Assembly: GCF_014131695.1 (NCBI RefSeq)
Contig: NZ_CP036346.1
Location: 3,183,605-3,247,604, forward strand
Direction of reading: 5' to 3'
From: Thomasclavelia ramosa DSM 1402
GTDB taxonomy: Bacteria; Bacillota_I; Bacilli_A; Erysipelotrichales; Coprobacillaceae
Length of the DNA stretch: 64,000 nt
The position numbers were made by a program, and so were the translations under genes. The first letter of the stretch is position 1. Every line of letters starts with the position of its first letter. This document shows positions 17,359 to 27,692 of this stretch, piece after piece. The notes under the pieces are model-generated. The model was not told where the DNA came from. It did not search any database and worked only from the letters and a program-made list of their open reading frames with translations.

Positions 17359-18042
17359 TTATTCAACAAACCGATATCCTACCCCAACTTCAGTAATAAT
17401 GAAATGTGGTGAGGAACTATCAATTTCAATTTTACGACGAATATTAGCCATAAATACTCGTAATGATTGGTAATCATCTGTAGTTTCATATCCCCAGACA
17501 TTTTCTTGAATAAAATGATGGGTTAATACTTTTCCACGATTAGTAATCAATAAGACTAACATCTTATATTCAATTGGTGTTAAATGAATTTCTTGATCTT
17601 TGACCCATACGTGTCGTCGTTCAAAATCAACTTTCAAATAATCTAATTCAAATATTGGTTCGCTAACTTTTTCTTTTAAGCAATGCCGTAGTGCTGCTCT
17701 AATTCGTGCTAATAGTTCTGCGGCATTAAAAGGTTTAGTCACGTAGTCATCACTACCATAATCAAGTGCCATAACTTTTTCAGTTTCTGATGAACGAGCT
17801 GAAACGACGATAATTGGTATACTTGAATTTTGACGTATTTGTTTAAGCACCTCAATTCCTTCAATATCCGGCAAACCTAAATCAAGTAAAACTAAATCTG
17901 GTCGATTGGCATAGAAAAGTGATAAACCGCTTAGTCCAGTTTCGGCAATAATATAGTTATAATTTTGAGTTTTTAAAGTTACTTTTAGAAAGTTTTGAAT
18001 TGTTTTGTCATCTTCAACAATTAGAATTGTTGTATTATTCAT
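17359..18042 (-). CDS. OmpR/KdpE-type response regulator (second pair)
   Basis: A 227-residue response regulator: receiver domain (1-120; phospho-acceptor Asp54 in LLDLGLPDIEG, switch Lys in DYVTKPF) and a winged-helix DNA-binding domain (about 128-227; LTPIEYKMLVLLITNRGKVLTHHFI and GVGYRFVE). It overlaps the histidine kinase gene by eight bases. It is close to KdpE (19540-20250), with which it shares ENVWGYETTDDYQSLRVFMA-like DNA-binding sequence, pointing to duplication of the kdpDE pair. Target genes unknown. Confidence 0.92.
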   Translation of the reverse strand: MNNTTILIVEDDKTIQNFLKVTLKTQNYNYIIAETGLSGLSLFYANRPDLVLLDLGLPDIEGIEVLKQIRQNSSIPIIVVSARSSETEKVMALDYGSDDYVTKPFNAAELLARIRAALRHCLKEKVSEPIFELDYLKVDFERRHVWVKDQEIHLTPIEYKMLVLLITNRGKVLTHHFIQENVWGYETTDDYQSLRVFMANIRRKIEIDSSSPHFIITEVGVGYRFVE

Positions 18043-19495
18043 TGTTCTCTTCCTCCAACGGTAGGCTTAATTCAAATGTTGCCCCACCTAAATCGTTATT
18101 AAAGGCCTTGATTTCACCCTTATGCGCTTCAACAATTGCTTTGCATATTGCTAGACCTAGCCCAATTCCACGTTTATGATCACCATTATCTAGACTGGTT
18201 GTAAAGAAATCGTCAAAGATATGATTGAGCTGCTTTATTTCAATTCCTTTACCATTATCAATTACTTGAAAAATAATATTATTATTTCGAACAAATGCTT
18301 TTAACATCACTTTACTAGCGTCAGGAGTATGTTTAAAAGCATTATCTAATAAATTAACGAGTACTTGAACAATTAATTGAGCATCACAGGGAAACAAAAT
18401 AATATCTTTGGTTTCTTTAACAACTAATTCATGATTTTCTTTACGATTAGTAATTGCTGAAACTGCTGTAGATATAATATCGTCAACTACTTCTAGTTTT
18501 TTATTTATTTTAAAATTTCCTTCTTGAATCCTTGTCATGTTTAATAGGTTTTCAACCATCCCATTTAAACGCATTGCTTCTTTACTAATATCTTGAATAA
18601 TATTTAGACTAGTATCAGACTCAACTATATCCAAATTATTTACTAAAAAATTAGCCCCACCAGCAATACTAGTTAATGGTGTTCTAAGATCATGAGAAAT
18701 ACTTCTTAATAAAGTACTTTTTAATTTTTCTCGCTCCACTTGTAATCTAGCTTCTTCTTTTTCATGGCTTAAAAGATCTCTTTGTAATACTAAAATCAAC
18801 TCCGCAATTATTGTTTTTATATAAATAAGATCTTCATCAGTAATAGTTCTTTGATTACAATCAAATTTGATCGTACCATACGTATAATTATCCTTTTTGA
18901 TTGGTAAATATACTTCCTTTAAATATGTGAATTTCTTTTGATCCTTTCCACATGGTTCACCATGACAATAACACCACCATGCCATTAAATCTTGAAACTC
19001 TTTATTTTGATATAGAAATACTTCATTTTTTATTTTCGTTAAATTATATAAACTGTCCTGGCAATAAGTCCTTATTTCCTCATAACCCGATAGATTTAAA
19101 AAGCCACTACTAATTTGATTTATTTTAGATGTCACTTCTTCTTGATACAAAGCAATCTCACGCTGTTTTTTTAGTCGATTTGTTAATGTAGAAACAATTA
19201 TTGCAACAATAATAAAAATAAAAACAGATATTAAATAATTAGGATCATTAATCAAAAAAGTATATCGAGGATCGGTATAAAGATAATTGAAAGTCATAAT
19301 ATAAATTATTGCTGAAATTATTCCCCAGGCAATATTACTTGTTTCAATAATACTTATCAGTACTCCAACAACATAAATTAAAAGAATGTTTTCAACCCTT
19401 ATTTTAAAATAATCTAATATTAATGATGAAATTGTTGCTAATATCCATATAACAATGATTTTAGTTAAGTTAACATAATTATCCTTATTCTTCAT
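18035..19495 (-). CDS. KdpD-like sensor histidine kinase lacking the N-terminal KdpD/Usp domains
   Basis: A 486-residue membrane kinase. Four clustered membrane segments (about 10-110; DUF4118-type, as in KdpD), a GAF-like region (about 130-240, containing CQDSL and WWCYCHGEPCGKD), a dimerisation domain with the phospho-His in SISHDLRTPLTSIAGG (about residue 268) and an ATPase domain (N-box LVNLLDNAFKHTP, G-boxes VIDNGKGIE and KRGIGLGLAI). It is the C-terminal half of KdpD without the ATP-binding and Usp sensor domains. The cysteine cluster in the GAF region is unusual and could bind metal or respond to redox (inference). Confidence 0.9.
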   Translation of the reverse strand: MKNKDNYVNLTKIIVIWILATISSLILDYFKIRVENILLIYVVGVLISIIETSNIAWGIISAIIYIMTFNYLYTDPRYTFLINDPNYLISVFIFIIVAIIVSTLTNRLKKQREIALYQEEVTSKINQISSGFLNLSGYEEIRTYCQDSLYNLTKIKNEVFLYQNKEFQDLMAWWCYCHGEPCGKDQKKFTYLKEVYLPIKKDNYTYGTIKFDCNQRTITDEDLIYIKTIIAELILVLQRDLLSHEKEEARLQVEREKLKSTLLRSISHDLRTPLTSIAGGANFLVNNLDIVESDTSLNIIQDISKEAMRLNGMVENLLNMTRIQEGNFKINKKLEVVDDIISTAVSAITNRKENHELVVKETKDIILFPCDAQLIVQVLVNLLDNAFKHTPDASKVMLKAFVRNNNIIFQVIDNGKGIEIKQLNHIFDDFFTTSLDNGDHKRGIGLGLAICKAIVEAHKGEIKAFNNDLGGATFELSLPLEEENNE

Positions 19496-19539
19496 ATTAA
19501 CCTCCTAGCCTGCTACTCAATGATTCAAGAGAAAGTGAT

Positions 19540-20250
19540 TTACTCTTTCTCTCTTTCTACTCTCAACATTCGATAACCAACCCCTACATGAGTTTGAATA
19601 TATTTAGGATTAGTTGTATCTGATTCTATTTTCTTTCGTAGAGTTGCCATAAAAACTCGTAAAGATGGGACATCACTTTGAATTACATCACCCCATACTT
19701 CTTTTAAAATATAATTATGAGTCAAAACTTTATCAATATTTTTTGCTAATAAACACAATAACTTATACTCGATAGGGGTTAAGTGTAATTCTTGATCATT
19801 TAAATAGGCACAGCCAGAATCAAAATTAACTTTTAAATCCCCATTAGTAAAAACAACATCTTCAATTTCTTGATGTTCAAGATATTTTAATCTTCGCATC
19901 GTTGCCCGAAGCCGTGCTAATAACTCATCTATACTAAAAGGTTTTGTCAAATAATCATCAGCTCCAGTATCCAAAGCTTCTATTTTACTCTTATCTTCGC
20001 TCCGAGCACTAATAACAATGATTGGCACAATTGACCAGCTCCGCACTTTTTTAATAATCTCAATTCCATCCATATCGGGTAAACCAAGATCTAGTAAAAT
20101 AATATTAGGACGACGAGAAACAATTTCCAACAGTGCCTGTTGGCCATTTTGGGCTGTAATATATTTATAATCATGTGTATCTAATGTTGTTGTTACCAAA
20201 CTTCGTACAGCACGATCATCTTCTACGACTAAAATTAATGGTTTATCCAT
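19540..20250 (-). CDS. kdpE: response regulator KdpE
   Basis: A 236-residue OmpR-family regulator: receiver domain with Asp54 in LLDLGLPDMDG and Lys in DDYLTKPF; winged helix from about 130 (LTPIEYKLLCLLAKNIDKVL ... PSLRVFMATLRKKIE ... GVGYRML). Overlaps kdpD by eight bases. Expected to activate kdpFABC when K+ or turgor is low. A likely target motif is present upstream of both kdpF and kdpD. Confidence 0.95.
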   Translation of the reverse strand: MDKPLILVVEDDRAVRSLVTTTLDTHDYKYITAQNGQQALLEIVSRRPNIILLDLGLPDMDGIEIIKKVRSWSIVPIIVISARSEDKSKIEALDTGADDYLTKPFSIDELLARLRATMRRLKYLEHQEIEDVVFTNGDLKVNFDSGCAYLNDQELHLTPIEYKLLCLLAKNIDKVLTHNYILKEVWGDVIQSDVPSLRVFMATLRKKIESDTTNPKYIQTHVGVGYRMLRVEREKE

Positions 20251-22933
20251 GTATATCTACCTCCTCTAATGGCAAATTAATTACAAAAATTGATCCTCGG
20301 GGATAATTATCGATTACTTTAATTTTTCCGTCATGAGCTTCAACGATTGATTTACATAAAGCCAGACCCAATCCTAACCCACGACGACTATCTCCGTTTA
20401 AGTTATTACGAGTATAAAACATTTCAAAAAGTTTTTCTTTTTGATCATCAGGAACGCCTTCTCCATCATCACTGATTTCTAGTGATAATACCTGATTAAG
20501 CTTCTTAGTTGTAATTTTTATAGTTGAACCTAACGGTGTATATTTTATTGCATTATTTACAATATTAATAATAACCTGCATAATCAGTCGGGCATCTATT
20601 TTTACAAAAATGAACTCATCTGATAAGTCCAATTGAATAATGTGATCTGCACTATCTTTACTAATATGATGCATCGCTTCTAAAACAATTTCATTAATTA
20701 ATTGTGCTTCCTTATTTATTTGAATATTCCCATTTTCAATCCTTGTTATTGAAAGTAAATTCTCTACTAAATCAATCAACCACATTGAGTCTTCGTAAAT
20801 ATCACTATATATTTCTATTTTACGTTCATTAGATAGTTTATCTGCACTATCTAATAAAACTCCCGCATTGCCAGAAATGCTAGTCAATGGTGTACGCAAA
20901 TCATGAGAAATAGAGCGTAGTAAATTTGCACGTAGTTCTTCTTGATTCGCTTTAATTTCAACTTCACGTTTTTTACTATTTGAAGCTTCTTTTTCTAAAG
21001 CCATCGCTCCTTCATTTAAAATAGCCATTAATAAATTGTTTTCAAAATCATCGATCGCTGTCTTATCTAAATAGATTCCAATTACTCCCAAAACACTATC
21101 TTCACAACGAACAGCTAAGTATAGACATTTTGCTCCGGGTAACGTCGTTGTTGAAGCACCAGCATGTTTATTATTATTAAAAACCCAAGAAGCTACCGCT
21201 TCCTCATCTTTATTCAAATAAATTTTTTCATCTTCCTGTTCATTACTTTTAAATACGAGTGGTTCACTTAGTTCATGATTTTCAACAGGATAAAAAATAA
21301 TTGTCTTATCTAGAAGTTTAAATAATTGTTTAGAAATCTCATCAATTATTTCTTTTTTTGTTTTAGCCCGTTGCAATTTTTGACTCGATTTTAATAGAAC
21401 TTCTGTTCGAAAAGCTTTTATTGCTGATAGACGAGCTTGTTCTTTTACTCGTTTAGTTAGAGTACCTGTGATAAAAGCTGTTAAAAACATGATTACAAAA
21501 GTTATTGGATAACCTTTATCATATGCTGTAAATGAGTGCATCGGAATAGTAAAAAAGAAATTAAAAGATAGCACACTTACTAAAGACGACAAAAGAGTAT
21601 AAATTAGATTTTCCGTTAATAATGAAGTTGCTAAAACACCTAGAATATGCACCATAATAATATTAGCTTCACCAAATCCTAAATCTCTAAACCAAATTCC
21701 TAATAATGTAACAATAAGAATAATTACAATTGAAAGGATGGTATCTTTAATTGATAAAGAAAAAAATTGTCGCGGTTTTAAAGACGTATGCTTATAATTG
21801 TTTCTAATTTTATCTGGGATGATATAAATATCGATCGTTGGTGTTAAAGCGATTAATTGATCTGCAAAACTATTGTGCGAAAAACGTCGTTTAGTATTAG
21901 TTCTTCCTAATACGATTTTTGATACTCCAGCAAACCTTGCATATTCACTAATTTGTTCAGGAACATTATCACCATACAAATTTACTATATTAGCCCCTAA
22001 TTGAGAAGCCAATTTAGTATTGGCTCTTAATGCCTGTTTAACTTTAGTCGGCATTTTTTCAAAATTAGGCGTCTCTACAAAAACTGCTGTAAATTCACCA
22101 AAGAAAGCATTAGCCATTCGAGCGGCTGTTCTAATAACTTTTTGATTTGAAGGAGCTGGTGATAAACAAATTAGAATATGTTCATTGGTATAATGATGTT
22201 CGCCGTTTTTAGGTTTAATTTGCTCAAATTTTTTATTAACACGATCAGCTGTACGACGGAGTGCAATCTCTCTTAAAGCAATCAAGTTATCAAGCATAAA
22301 AAAGTTTCCTAATGCTCGTTGAACCTGATTTTTCTGATATATTTTCCCAGCCTCTAAACGCTTAATTAAATCTTCAGGCTCTATATCAACTAGTTCTACC
22401 TGATCGGCATTATCAAAAATATAATCGGGGATTCGCTCTTTGACCACAACTGCAGTAATTGAAGCAATAATATCGTTTAAACTCTCAATATGTTGAACAT
22501 TTATCGTTGTATAAACGTCGATGCCATGATCTAGTAATTCATTAATATCCTGATATCGTTTTAAATGCCGACACTGCTCATCATTTGTATGAGCCAGTTC
22601 ATCAACCAATATTAAATCGGGATTTCGTTTTAATGCACCATCCAAATCAAACTCATTGAGCATGATTCCGTTATGAGTAACTTTTAAAGGAGGTAAGACC
22701 TCTAATCCGTCCAATAATTTTGATGTTTCCGGACGCTGATGCGGCTCAACATAGCCTGCTACTACATCGACACCGGCATGATAAGCAACATGAGCTGCTT
22801 CCAACATGGCATAAGTCTTTCCAACACCCGCTGCGTAGCCAAAAAATATTTTTAATTTACCGCGCTGTTTAGCAATCTCTTCTTGTTTAATCTGTTTTAA
22901 CAATTCTTCGGGATCTGGTCTTCGTTCATCCAT
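20243..22933 (-). CDS. kdpD: sensor histidine kinase KdpD
   Basis: An 896-residue full-length KdpD. Domains: KdpD ATP-binding domain (about 20-230; Walker A GYAAGVGKT at 32-40, LVDELAHTN), universal-stress-like domain (about 250-370), four membrane segments (about 395-500), GAF domain (about 520-650), dimerisation domain (SISHDLRTPLTSISGN) and ATPase domain (IINIVNNAIKYTP, ISDDGEGVP, RRGLGLGLAL). Senses K+ and phosphorylates KdpE. It has its own upstream region, after a terminator that follows kdpC, so kdpDE is a separate transcription unit. Confidence 0.96.
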   Translation of the reverse strand: MDERRPDPEELLKQIKQEEIAKQRGKLKIFFGYAAGVGKTYAMLEAAHVAYHAGVDVVAGYVEPHQRPETSKLLDGLEVLPPLKVTHNGIMLNEFDLDGALKRNPDLILVDELAHTNDEQCRHLKRYQDINELLDHGIDVYTTINVQHIESLNDIIASITAVVVKERIPDYIFDNADQVELVDIEPEDLIKRLEAGKIYQKNQVQRALGNFFMLDNLIALREIALRRTADRVNKKFEQIKPKNGEHHYTNEHILICLSPAPSNQKVIRTAARMANAFFGEFTAVFVETPNFEKMPTKVKQALRANTKLASQLGANIVNLYGDNVPEQISEYARFAGVSKIVLGRTNTKRRFSHNSFADQLIALTPTIDIYIIPDKIRNNYKHTSLKPRQFFSLSIKDTILSIVIILIVTLLGIWFRDLGFGEANIIMVHILGVLATSLLTENLIYTLLSSLVSVLSFNFFFTIPMHSFTAYDKGYPITFVIMFLTAFITGTLTKRVKEQARLSAIKAFRTEVLLKSSQKLQRAKTKKEIIDEISKQLFKLLDKTIIFYPVENHELSEPLVFKSNEQEDEKIYLNKDEEAVASWVFNNNKHAGASTTTLPGAKCLYLAVRCEDSVLGVIGIYLDKTAIDDFENNLLMAILNEGAMALEKEASNSKKREVEIKANQEELRANLLRSISHDLRTPLTSISGNAGVLLDSADKLSNERKIEIYSDIYEDSMWLIDLVENLLSITRIENGNIQINKEAQLINEIVLEAMHHISKDSADHIIQLDLSDEFIFVKIDARLIMQVIINIVNNAIKYTPLGSTIKITTKKLNQVLSLEISDDGEGVPDDQKEKLFEMFYTRNNLNGDSRRGLGLGLALCKSIVEAHDGKIKVIDNYPRGSIFVINLPLEEVDIHG

Positions 22934-22974
22934 TACACTTCCTCCTTTACTGTTATTTTTATTATAGCGCCTAG

Positions 22975-22993
22975 GATATTAAAAAAGTATTAA
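22975..22993 (-). promoter_or_regulatory. putative KdpE-binding repeat upstream of kdpD
   Basis: On the minus strand TTAATACTTTTTTAATATC, two TTAATA repeats 11 bases apart. 17 of 19 positions equal the sequence upstream of kdpF (27641-27659). OmpR-family regulators bind such 11-bp-spaced direct repeats, so both sites are probably bound by KdpE. Confidence 0.6.
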
Positions 22994-23006
22994 GATTGCT
23001 TTGTTA

Positions 23007-23043
23007 AAATAAGTGCCTATCATAATGACAGACACTTATTTTT
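23007..23043 (-). terminator. terminator after kdpC
   Basis: Long hairpin AAATAAGTGTCTGTCAT/ATGATAGGCACTTATTT (minus strand, two mismatched pairs) ending in a T-rich tail. Confidence 0.85.
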
Positions 23044-23647
23044 ATTTCAAAATGCCATCAAGAGCCAAATTGACTTTAAGGACATTTACTGTTGTTTCTC
23101 CAAAATAACCAAGAAATCCATGATCAGTATATTTATCAATAATCTTTCTAATTTCAGCTTCACTCTTTCCTGTTGTTCTTACTAAACGTGGAATCTGATA
23201 TTCCGCAGCTGCTAGAGAAATATGTGGATCAAGTCCAGAACCAGATACAGTTACTAGATCAACAGGTATTTGTTTACCTTTCTGCTCCGGATTTGCAGCC
23301 TCAATCATTGCAACCCTTTCAGCAATAACCTTTTCATAATCTTCACTAGCAGGAGAACTGTTAGATGCTAGACCATACATTGTCTTTTCACCATCTTTAT
23401 TTGTGAAAGTTTCACCATCAATTATCATGATTCTACCCCACATATGAGTATCATCGATAAATTGTTGACCTAATAATTCACTACCATATTTTTTTCCATC
23501 TACTTCAATAATGCTTCCATTTGCTTTGTCAGGAAAAACAATTTGAGCAAAACCAGTAATAGCAGCAGTATAAATAACTCCACAAACAACTGTAAAGATC
23601 AGAAATATTTTTAAAGCGGGTAGAACGCTTGTTTTAAGATGTTTCAT
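23042..23647 (-). CDS. kdpC: K+-transporting ATPase subunit KdpC
   Basis: KdpC, the small single-pass subunit of the KdpFABC potassium pump. One membrane segment near the N-terminus (IFLIFTVVCGVIYTAAITGF), then the external domain with NGSIIE, GQQFIDDTHMWGR, GLASNSSPAS, VTVSGSGLDPHIS and AAAEYQIPRLVRTTG. The frame is open from 23686 but I choose ATG at 23647 (201 residues): AGGAGGAGAA lies nine bases upstream, and this leaves a 13-base gap to kdpB rather than a 26-base overlap. The pump's K+ affinity increases with KdpC. Confidence 0.95.
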   Translation of the reverse strand: MKHLKTSVLPALKIFLIFTVVCGVIYTAAITGFAQIVFPDKANGSIIEVDGKKYGSELLGQQFIDDTHMWGRIMIIDGETFTNKDGEKTMYGLASNSSPASEDYEKVIAERVAMIEAANPEQKGKQIPVDLVTVSGSGLDPHISLAAAEYQIPRLVRTTGKSEAEIRKIIDKYTDHGFLGYFGETTVNVLKVNLALDGILK

Positions 23648-23660
23648 TAAACTTCTCCTC

Positions 23661-25733
23661 CTACGATACAATATGCAAAGCAACAATAATTACATCAATA
23701 ATTTTAATACAAATAAAGGGAGCAATAATTCCACCTAATCCATATACTAATAAATTTCTTGATAATAACTTACCAGCTGACACTTCACGATATTTTACTC
23801 CTTTTAAAGCTAATGGAATCAACGCAATAATAATTAATGCATTATAGATGATTGCTGAGAAAATCGCACTATCCTTACTGTGTAATCCCATAATATTCAA
23901 AGCATCTAATCCCGGATATAAAGTAATGAATAGTACAGGAATAATTGCAAAGTATTTAGCTACGTCGTTAGCAATTGAAAAAGTTGTTAAACTTCCTCTT
24001 GTCATTAATAATTGTTTCCCAATACGAACAATATCAATCAATTTAGTTGGTGAAGAATCTAAGTCAACCATATTTCCAGCTTCTTTAGCTGCCTGAGTAC
24101 CTGTATTCATTGCTACTGCAACATCTGCTTGAGCCAAAGCTGGAGCATCATTAGTTCCATCACCAGTCATTGCAACGAGGTGACCTTTAGCTTGAAGTTC
24201 TCGAATCATTTCTAATTTGCCTTCTGGCGTAGCTTCAGCTAAAAAATCATCAACTCCAGCTTCAGCTGCAATTGCAGCTGCTGTTAAAGGATTATCACCG
24301 GTTATCATAACCGTTTTAATTCCCATTTTACGAAGATCAGCAAACTTTTCTTTAACCCCTTGTTTAATAATATCTTTAAGATGAATTACTCCTAAAACCT
24401 TTTTATTTTTAGTTACAACTAATGGTGTTCCTCCAAGATTAGCAATCTCAGTAACTACCTTTTCACACTCATCACTATATATATGTCCGTTTTCTGTTAC
24501 ATATTTTTTAATTGTATCAGCTGCACCTTTACGAATTTCATTACCTTGATAATTAACACCACTCATTCTCGTTTTTGCACTGAATGGTACAAATTCCATA
24601 TGCATTTGATTAATACTTCGTCCCCGAAGATTAAATTGTTCTTTTGCAAGAACAACAATACTACGTCCTTCAGGAGTTTCGTCAGCTAATGAAGCCAATT
24701 GAGCAGCATCAGCCAACTCTTCGCTCGTTACCCCATCTACGGGAATAAATGCACTAGCTTGACGATTACCCAGTGTGATTGTTCCTGTTTTATCAAGTAA
24801 TAAGGTATCAACATCACCGGCTGCTTCAATTGCCCGACCACTCATGGCGAGTACATTAGCTTGATTTAATCGAGACATTCCAGCTATCCCAATTGCTGAT
24901 AACAGTGCTCCGATTGTTGTTGGTGCTAAACATACTAGTAAAGCTACTAATACTGTCACCGAAGAAGGATTATCCATCCCTGCTTGTTTAGCTCCAAAAG
25001 CTGAATATGCGTAAAGTGCCATAGTTACTAAAACAAAGATAATTGAAAGGGCTACAAGGAAAATTTGTAAGGCCATTTCGTTTGGTGTTTTTTTTCGGTT
25101 GGCACCTTCAACCATGGAAATCATCTTATCTAAGAAACTTTCTCCAGGTTCACTTGAAATTTGAACAACGATCCAATCTGATAAAACTGTAGTCCCACCG
25201 GTTACTGCACTTCGATCACCACCGCTTTCACGGATAACCGGTGCTGACTCTCCAGTTATTGCACTTTCATCAACTGAAGCTACACCATCAATAACTTCAC
25301 CATCACCAGGAATTTGTTGTCCTGCTTTAACAAGTACGATATCACCTTTTGTTAGCGTTGCTGATGATACAATTTCAACTATATCTTTTTGATCAATGCT
25401 TGGAATCTTATAAGCTTCAACATCTTTCTTAGCTGCTCGCAATGAATCTGCCTGCGCTTTTCCGCGTCCTTCAGCAATCGCTTCTGCAAAATTAGCAAAC
25501 AGCACTGTAAACCATAAAATTACTGCTATTCCTAGAGTAAATCCAGAATTTGCATCTTTAATCCCAAATAACGAAATAACAAACAAAGCCGTCGTTAAAA
25601 TAGCTGAAATATATACTAATAACATTACGGGATTCTTTGCTTGCGTCTTAGGCGCTAATTTATAAAAAGAATCTTTAATAGCACGAATGACCATTTGTTT
25701 ATCCATTAAAGCACTCTTTGTTTCTGTTTTCAT
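23661..25733 (-). CDS. kdpB: K+-transporting P-type ATPase subunit KdpB
   Basis: A 690-residue P-type ATPase. Phosphorylation motif [13 protein letters not shown], actuator TGES ([13 protein letters not shown]), hinge [20 protein letters not shown] and [20 protein letters not shown] are all intact. Couples ATP hydrolysis to high-affinity K+ import through KdpA. Length and motifs are normal. RBS GGGGGATAAA; 15 bases separate it from kdpA. Confidence 0.97.
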   Translation of the reverse strand: MKTETKSALMDKQMVIRAIKDSFYKLAPKTQAKNPVMLLVYISAILTTALFVISLFGIKDANSGFTLGIAVILWFTVLFANFAEAIAEGRGKAQADSLRAAKKDVEAYKIPSIDQKDIVEIVSSATLTKGDIVLVKAGQQIPGDGEVIDGVASVDESAITGESAPVIRESGGDRSAVTGGTTVLSDWIVVQISSEPGESFLDKMISMVEGANRKKTPNEMALQIFLVALSIIFVLVTMALYAYSAFGAKQAGMDNPSSVTVLVALLVCLAPTTIGALLSAIGIAGMSRLNQANVLAMSGRAIEAAGDVDTLLLDKTGTITLGNRQASAFIPVDGVTSEELADAAQLASLADETPEGRSIVVLAKEQFNLRGRSINQMHMEFVPFSAKTRMSGVNYQGNEIRKGAADTIKKYVTENGHIYSDECEKVVTEIANLGGTPLVVTKNKKVLGVIHLKDIIKQGVKEKFADLRKMGIKTVMITGDNPLTAAAIAAEAGVDDFLAEATPEGKLEMIRELQAKGHLVAMTGDGTNDAPALAQADVAVAMNTGTQAAKEAGNMVDLDSSPTKLIDIVRIGKQLLMTRGSLTTFSIANDVAKYFAIIPVLFITLYPGLDALNIMGLHSKDSAIFSAIIYNALIIIALIPLALKGVKYREVSAGKLLSRNLLVYGLGGIIAPFICIKIIDVIIVALHIVS

Positions 25734-25748
25734 ATATTTATCCCCCGA

Positions 25749-27482
25749 TTAAAACATTCCAAAAAATTCTGCAATTGGTCCTAGAGCTAAAGCCGGAAAG
25801 AAACTTAGTGCTCCAACTAATAACACTACGAATACTAATAAAAAGACAAATAGTGGTGAACAAGTTGATAATGTACCCGCAGTAACAGCCACTTTTTTCT
25901 TTTGTACCATGCTGCCAGCAATAGCCAAAATACCTAAAATTGGAATAAATCTAACAAATAACATAACCAATCCAAGTGTTACGTTAATAAATGGTGTATT
26001 CGCTGCAAAACCAGCAAAAGCTGAACCATTATTACCACCTGCTGAAGAATAAGCATATAACAATTCTGAAAAACCGTGTGCACCGCTGTTATTTAAACTA
26101 TCCGCAACTTGAGGAACTAGGGAAGCAATCCCACTACCTACAAGAATAGCTACAGGTGTTGCTAAACAAACAACTACGGCCCATTTCATCTCATAAGGCT
26201 CAATCTTCTTACCTAAATATTCTGGGGTTCGTCCAACCATTAATCCAGCCATAAATACAGCTAAAATAACAAATCCTAACATTCCATATAAACCACAGCC
26301 AACACCACCAAAAATTACTTCACCTAACTGCATTAATAACATTGTTACCATTCCGCCTAATGGTGTATAACTATCATGCATTGAATTGACTGAACCATTT
26401 GATGCTGCTGTTGTAAAAGCGGCCCAAGTTGATGATCCAACAATTCCAAAACGCGATTCTTTACCTTCCATATTTCCGCCAGCTTGGTCATGGTTACTAA
26501 TATCGACAATTCCATTTTGTTCTAATTGTGGAGTTGCCATCTGCTCACTAACAGCAATACTTCCAAGTGCTGCTACCAGCATAATTCCCATTGCGACAAA
26601 GATAGCAATACCTTGACGACTATCTTTAATTCCCTTGCCAAATGAAAAACAAAGAGCCGCAGGAATCAATAATATTGATACAACTTCTACTAAATTACTT
26701 AATCCAGTTGGATTTTCCAATGGATGGGCTGAGTTAACGCCATAGAAACCACCACCATTAGTACCTAATTGCTTGATTGCAATCTGACTGGCCGCAGGTC
26801 CTAAAGGTACTGTCTGTTCTGTAATTTCAGTACCATCTTCTAAAACAATTGGTTCGGCCAATTTAACAGTTTGATACTCATCAATACTTTGAGTTACACC
26901 TTGACTCACTAAAATAATTGATAAGACAACTGATAGCGGCATTAAGACATAGATTACAGATCTTGTTAAATCAACCCAAAAATTTCCTAAGCCTTTAGCC
27001 TTAATTCTTGTAAAGCCTCTAATCAATGCATATAAAACTGCTAGTCCTGTTCCTGCAGAAACAAAGTTTTGAACCGTTAAACCTAACGATTGTGTTAAAT
27101 AACTTAATCCACTTTCACCACTATAAGCTTGCCAGTTAGTGTTAGTAACAAAACTTATTGCTGTATTTAACGCAAGGTCCCATGTTGTTCCTTCAACCTT
27201 TGCAGGATTACCCGGCAAAACTCCTTGCAGCATTTGTAATAAAAAGACAAATACTAATCCAAATCCACTAAATATTAATACACTTACTAAATACTTCTTC
27301 CAAGACATCTCTTCATCTTTTTTTACATGTAAAACTCGATAAATGAAATTTTCACATGGTTCTAAAATTCTTGATAAAAAAACTTTTTTACCGTTCATGA
27401 CTTTATTAATGTAAAAACCTAACGGTACTGCTAAAACAACAAGAACGATTAGATATCCTAGATATTTGACAAAAATATCCAT
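25749..27482 (-). CDS. kdpA: K+-transporting ATPase subunit KdpA
   Basis: A 577-residue channel-like subunit that selects K+; related to the KtrB/TrkH superfamily. About ten membrane segments; selectivity-loop sequences include [60 protein letters not shown] and [14 protein letters not shown]. Starts in an overlapping TAATG with the kdpF stop. Confidence 0.97.
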   Translation of the reverse strand: MDIFVKYLGYLIVLVVLAVPLGFYINKVMNGKKVFLSRILEPCENFIYRVLHVKKDEEMSWKKYLVSVLIFSGFGLVFVFLLQMLQGVLPGNPAKVEGTTWDLALNTAISFVTNTNWQAYSGESGLSYLTQSLGLTVQNFVSAGTGLAVLYALIRGFTRIKAKGLGNFWVDLTRSVIYVLMPLSVVLSIILVSQGVTQSIDEYQTVKLAEPIVLEDGTEITEQTVPLGPAASQIAIKQLGTNGGGFYGVNSAHPLENPTGLSNLVEVVSILLIPAALCFSFGKGIKDSRQGIAIFVAMGIMLVAALGSIAVSEQMATPQLEQNGIVDISNHDQAGGNMEGKESRFGIVGSSTWAAFTTAASNGSVNSMHDSYTPLGGMVTMLLMQLGEVIFGGVGCGLYGMLGFVILAVFMAGLMVGRTPEYLGKKIEPYEMKWAVVVCLATPVAILVGSGIASLVPQVADSLNNSGAHGFSELLYAYSSAGGNNGSAFAGFAANTPFINVTLGLVMLFVRFIPILGILAIAGSMVQKKKVAVTAGTLSTCSPLFVFLLVFVVLLVGALSFFPALALGPIAEFFGMF

Positions 27483-27571
27483 TACTGTTTATCCCCCTTA
27501 ATTAATATCACTGTAAGGTAACCTAATATTGCAACACCGATTACCCCAATCACTCCTACGATTACATTCAT
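27482..27571 (-). CDS. kdpF: K+-transporting ATPase subunit KdpF
   Basis: A 29-residue single-membrane-segment peptide too short for standard gene calling. It begins [18 protein letters not shown] and ends [15 protein letters not shown] lies seven bases before the ATG, and its TAA overlaps the kdpA ATG (TAATG). Position, size and hydrophobicity match KdpF, which stabilises the KdpABC complex. First gene of kdpFABC. Confidence 0.9.
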   Translation of the reverse strand: MNVIVGVIGVIGVAILGYLTVILIKGDKQ

Positions 27572-27626
27572 AAGTGTCCTCCTTTTACACGATGAGTTTA
27601 GCATGAATAAAATTAATGTAGCGTTA

Positions 27627-27659
27627 AGTTAAATATTAAAGATATTAAGATAGTATTAA
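27627..27659 (-). promoter_or_regulatory. putative KdpE-binding repeats upstream of kdpF
   Basis: On the minus strand TTAATACTATCTTAATATC (27641-27659) followed by a third TTAATATTTAAC. Direct repeats at 11 and 9 bases. Nearly identical to the site upstream of kdpD. A clear -35/-10 pair was not found between it and the ribosome site. Confidence 0.6.
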
Positions 27660-27665
27660 TATCTA

Positions 27666-27692
27666 TTAAAAAGAGAACTAATTAAGTTCTCT
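27666..27692 (-). terminator. terminator after the amino-acid ABC operon
   Basis: Arms AGAGAACT/AGTTCTCT with a five-base loop then TTTTTAAT on the minus strand; the stop codon of the ATPase gene is inside the hairpin. It separates this operon from kdpFABC. Confidence 0.85.
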
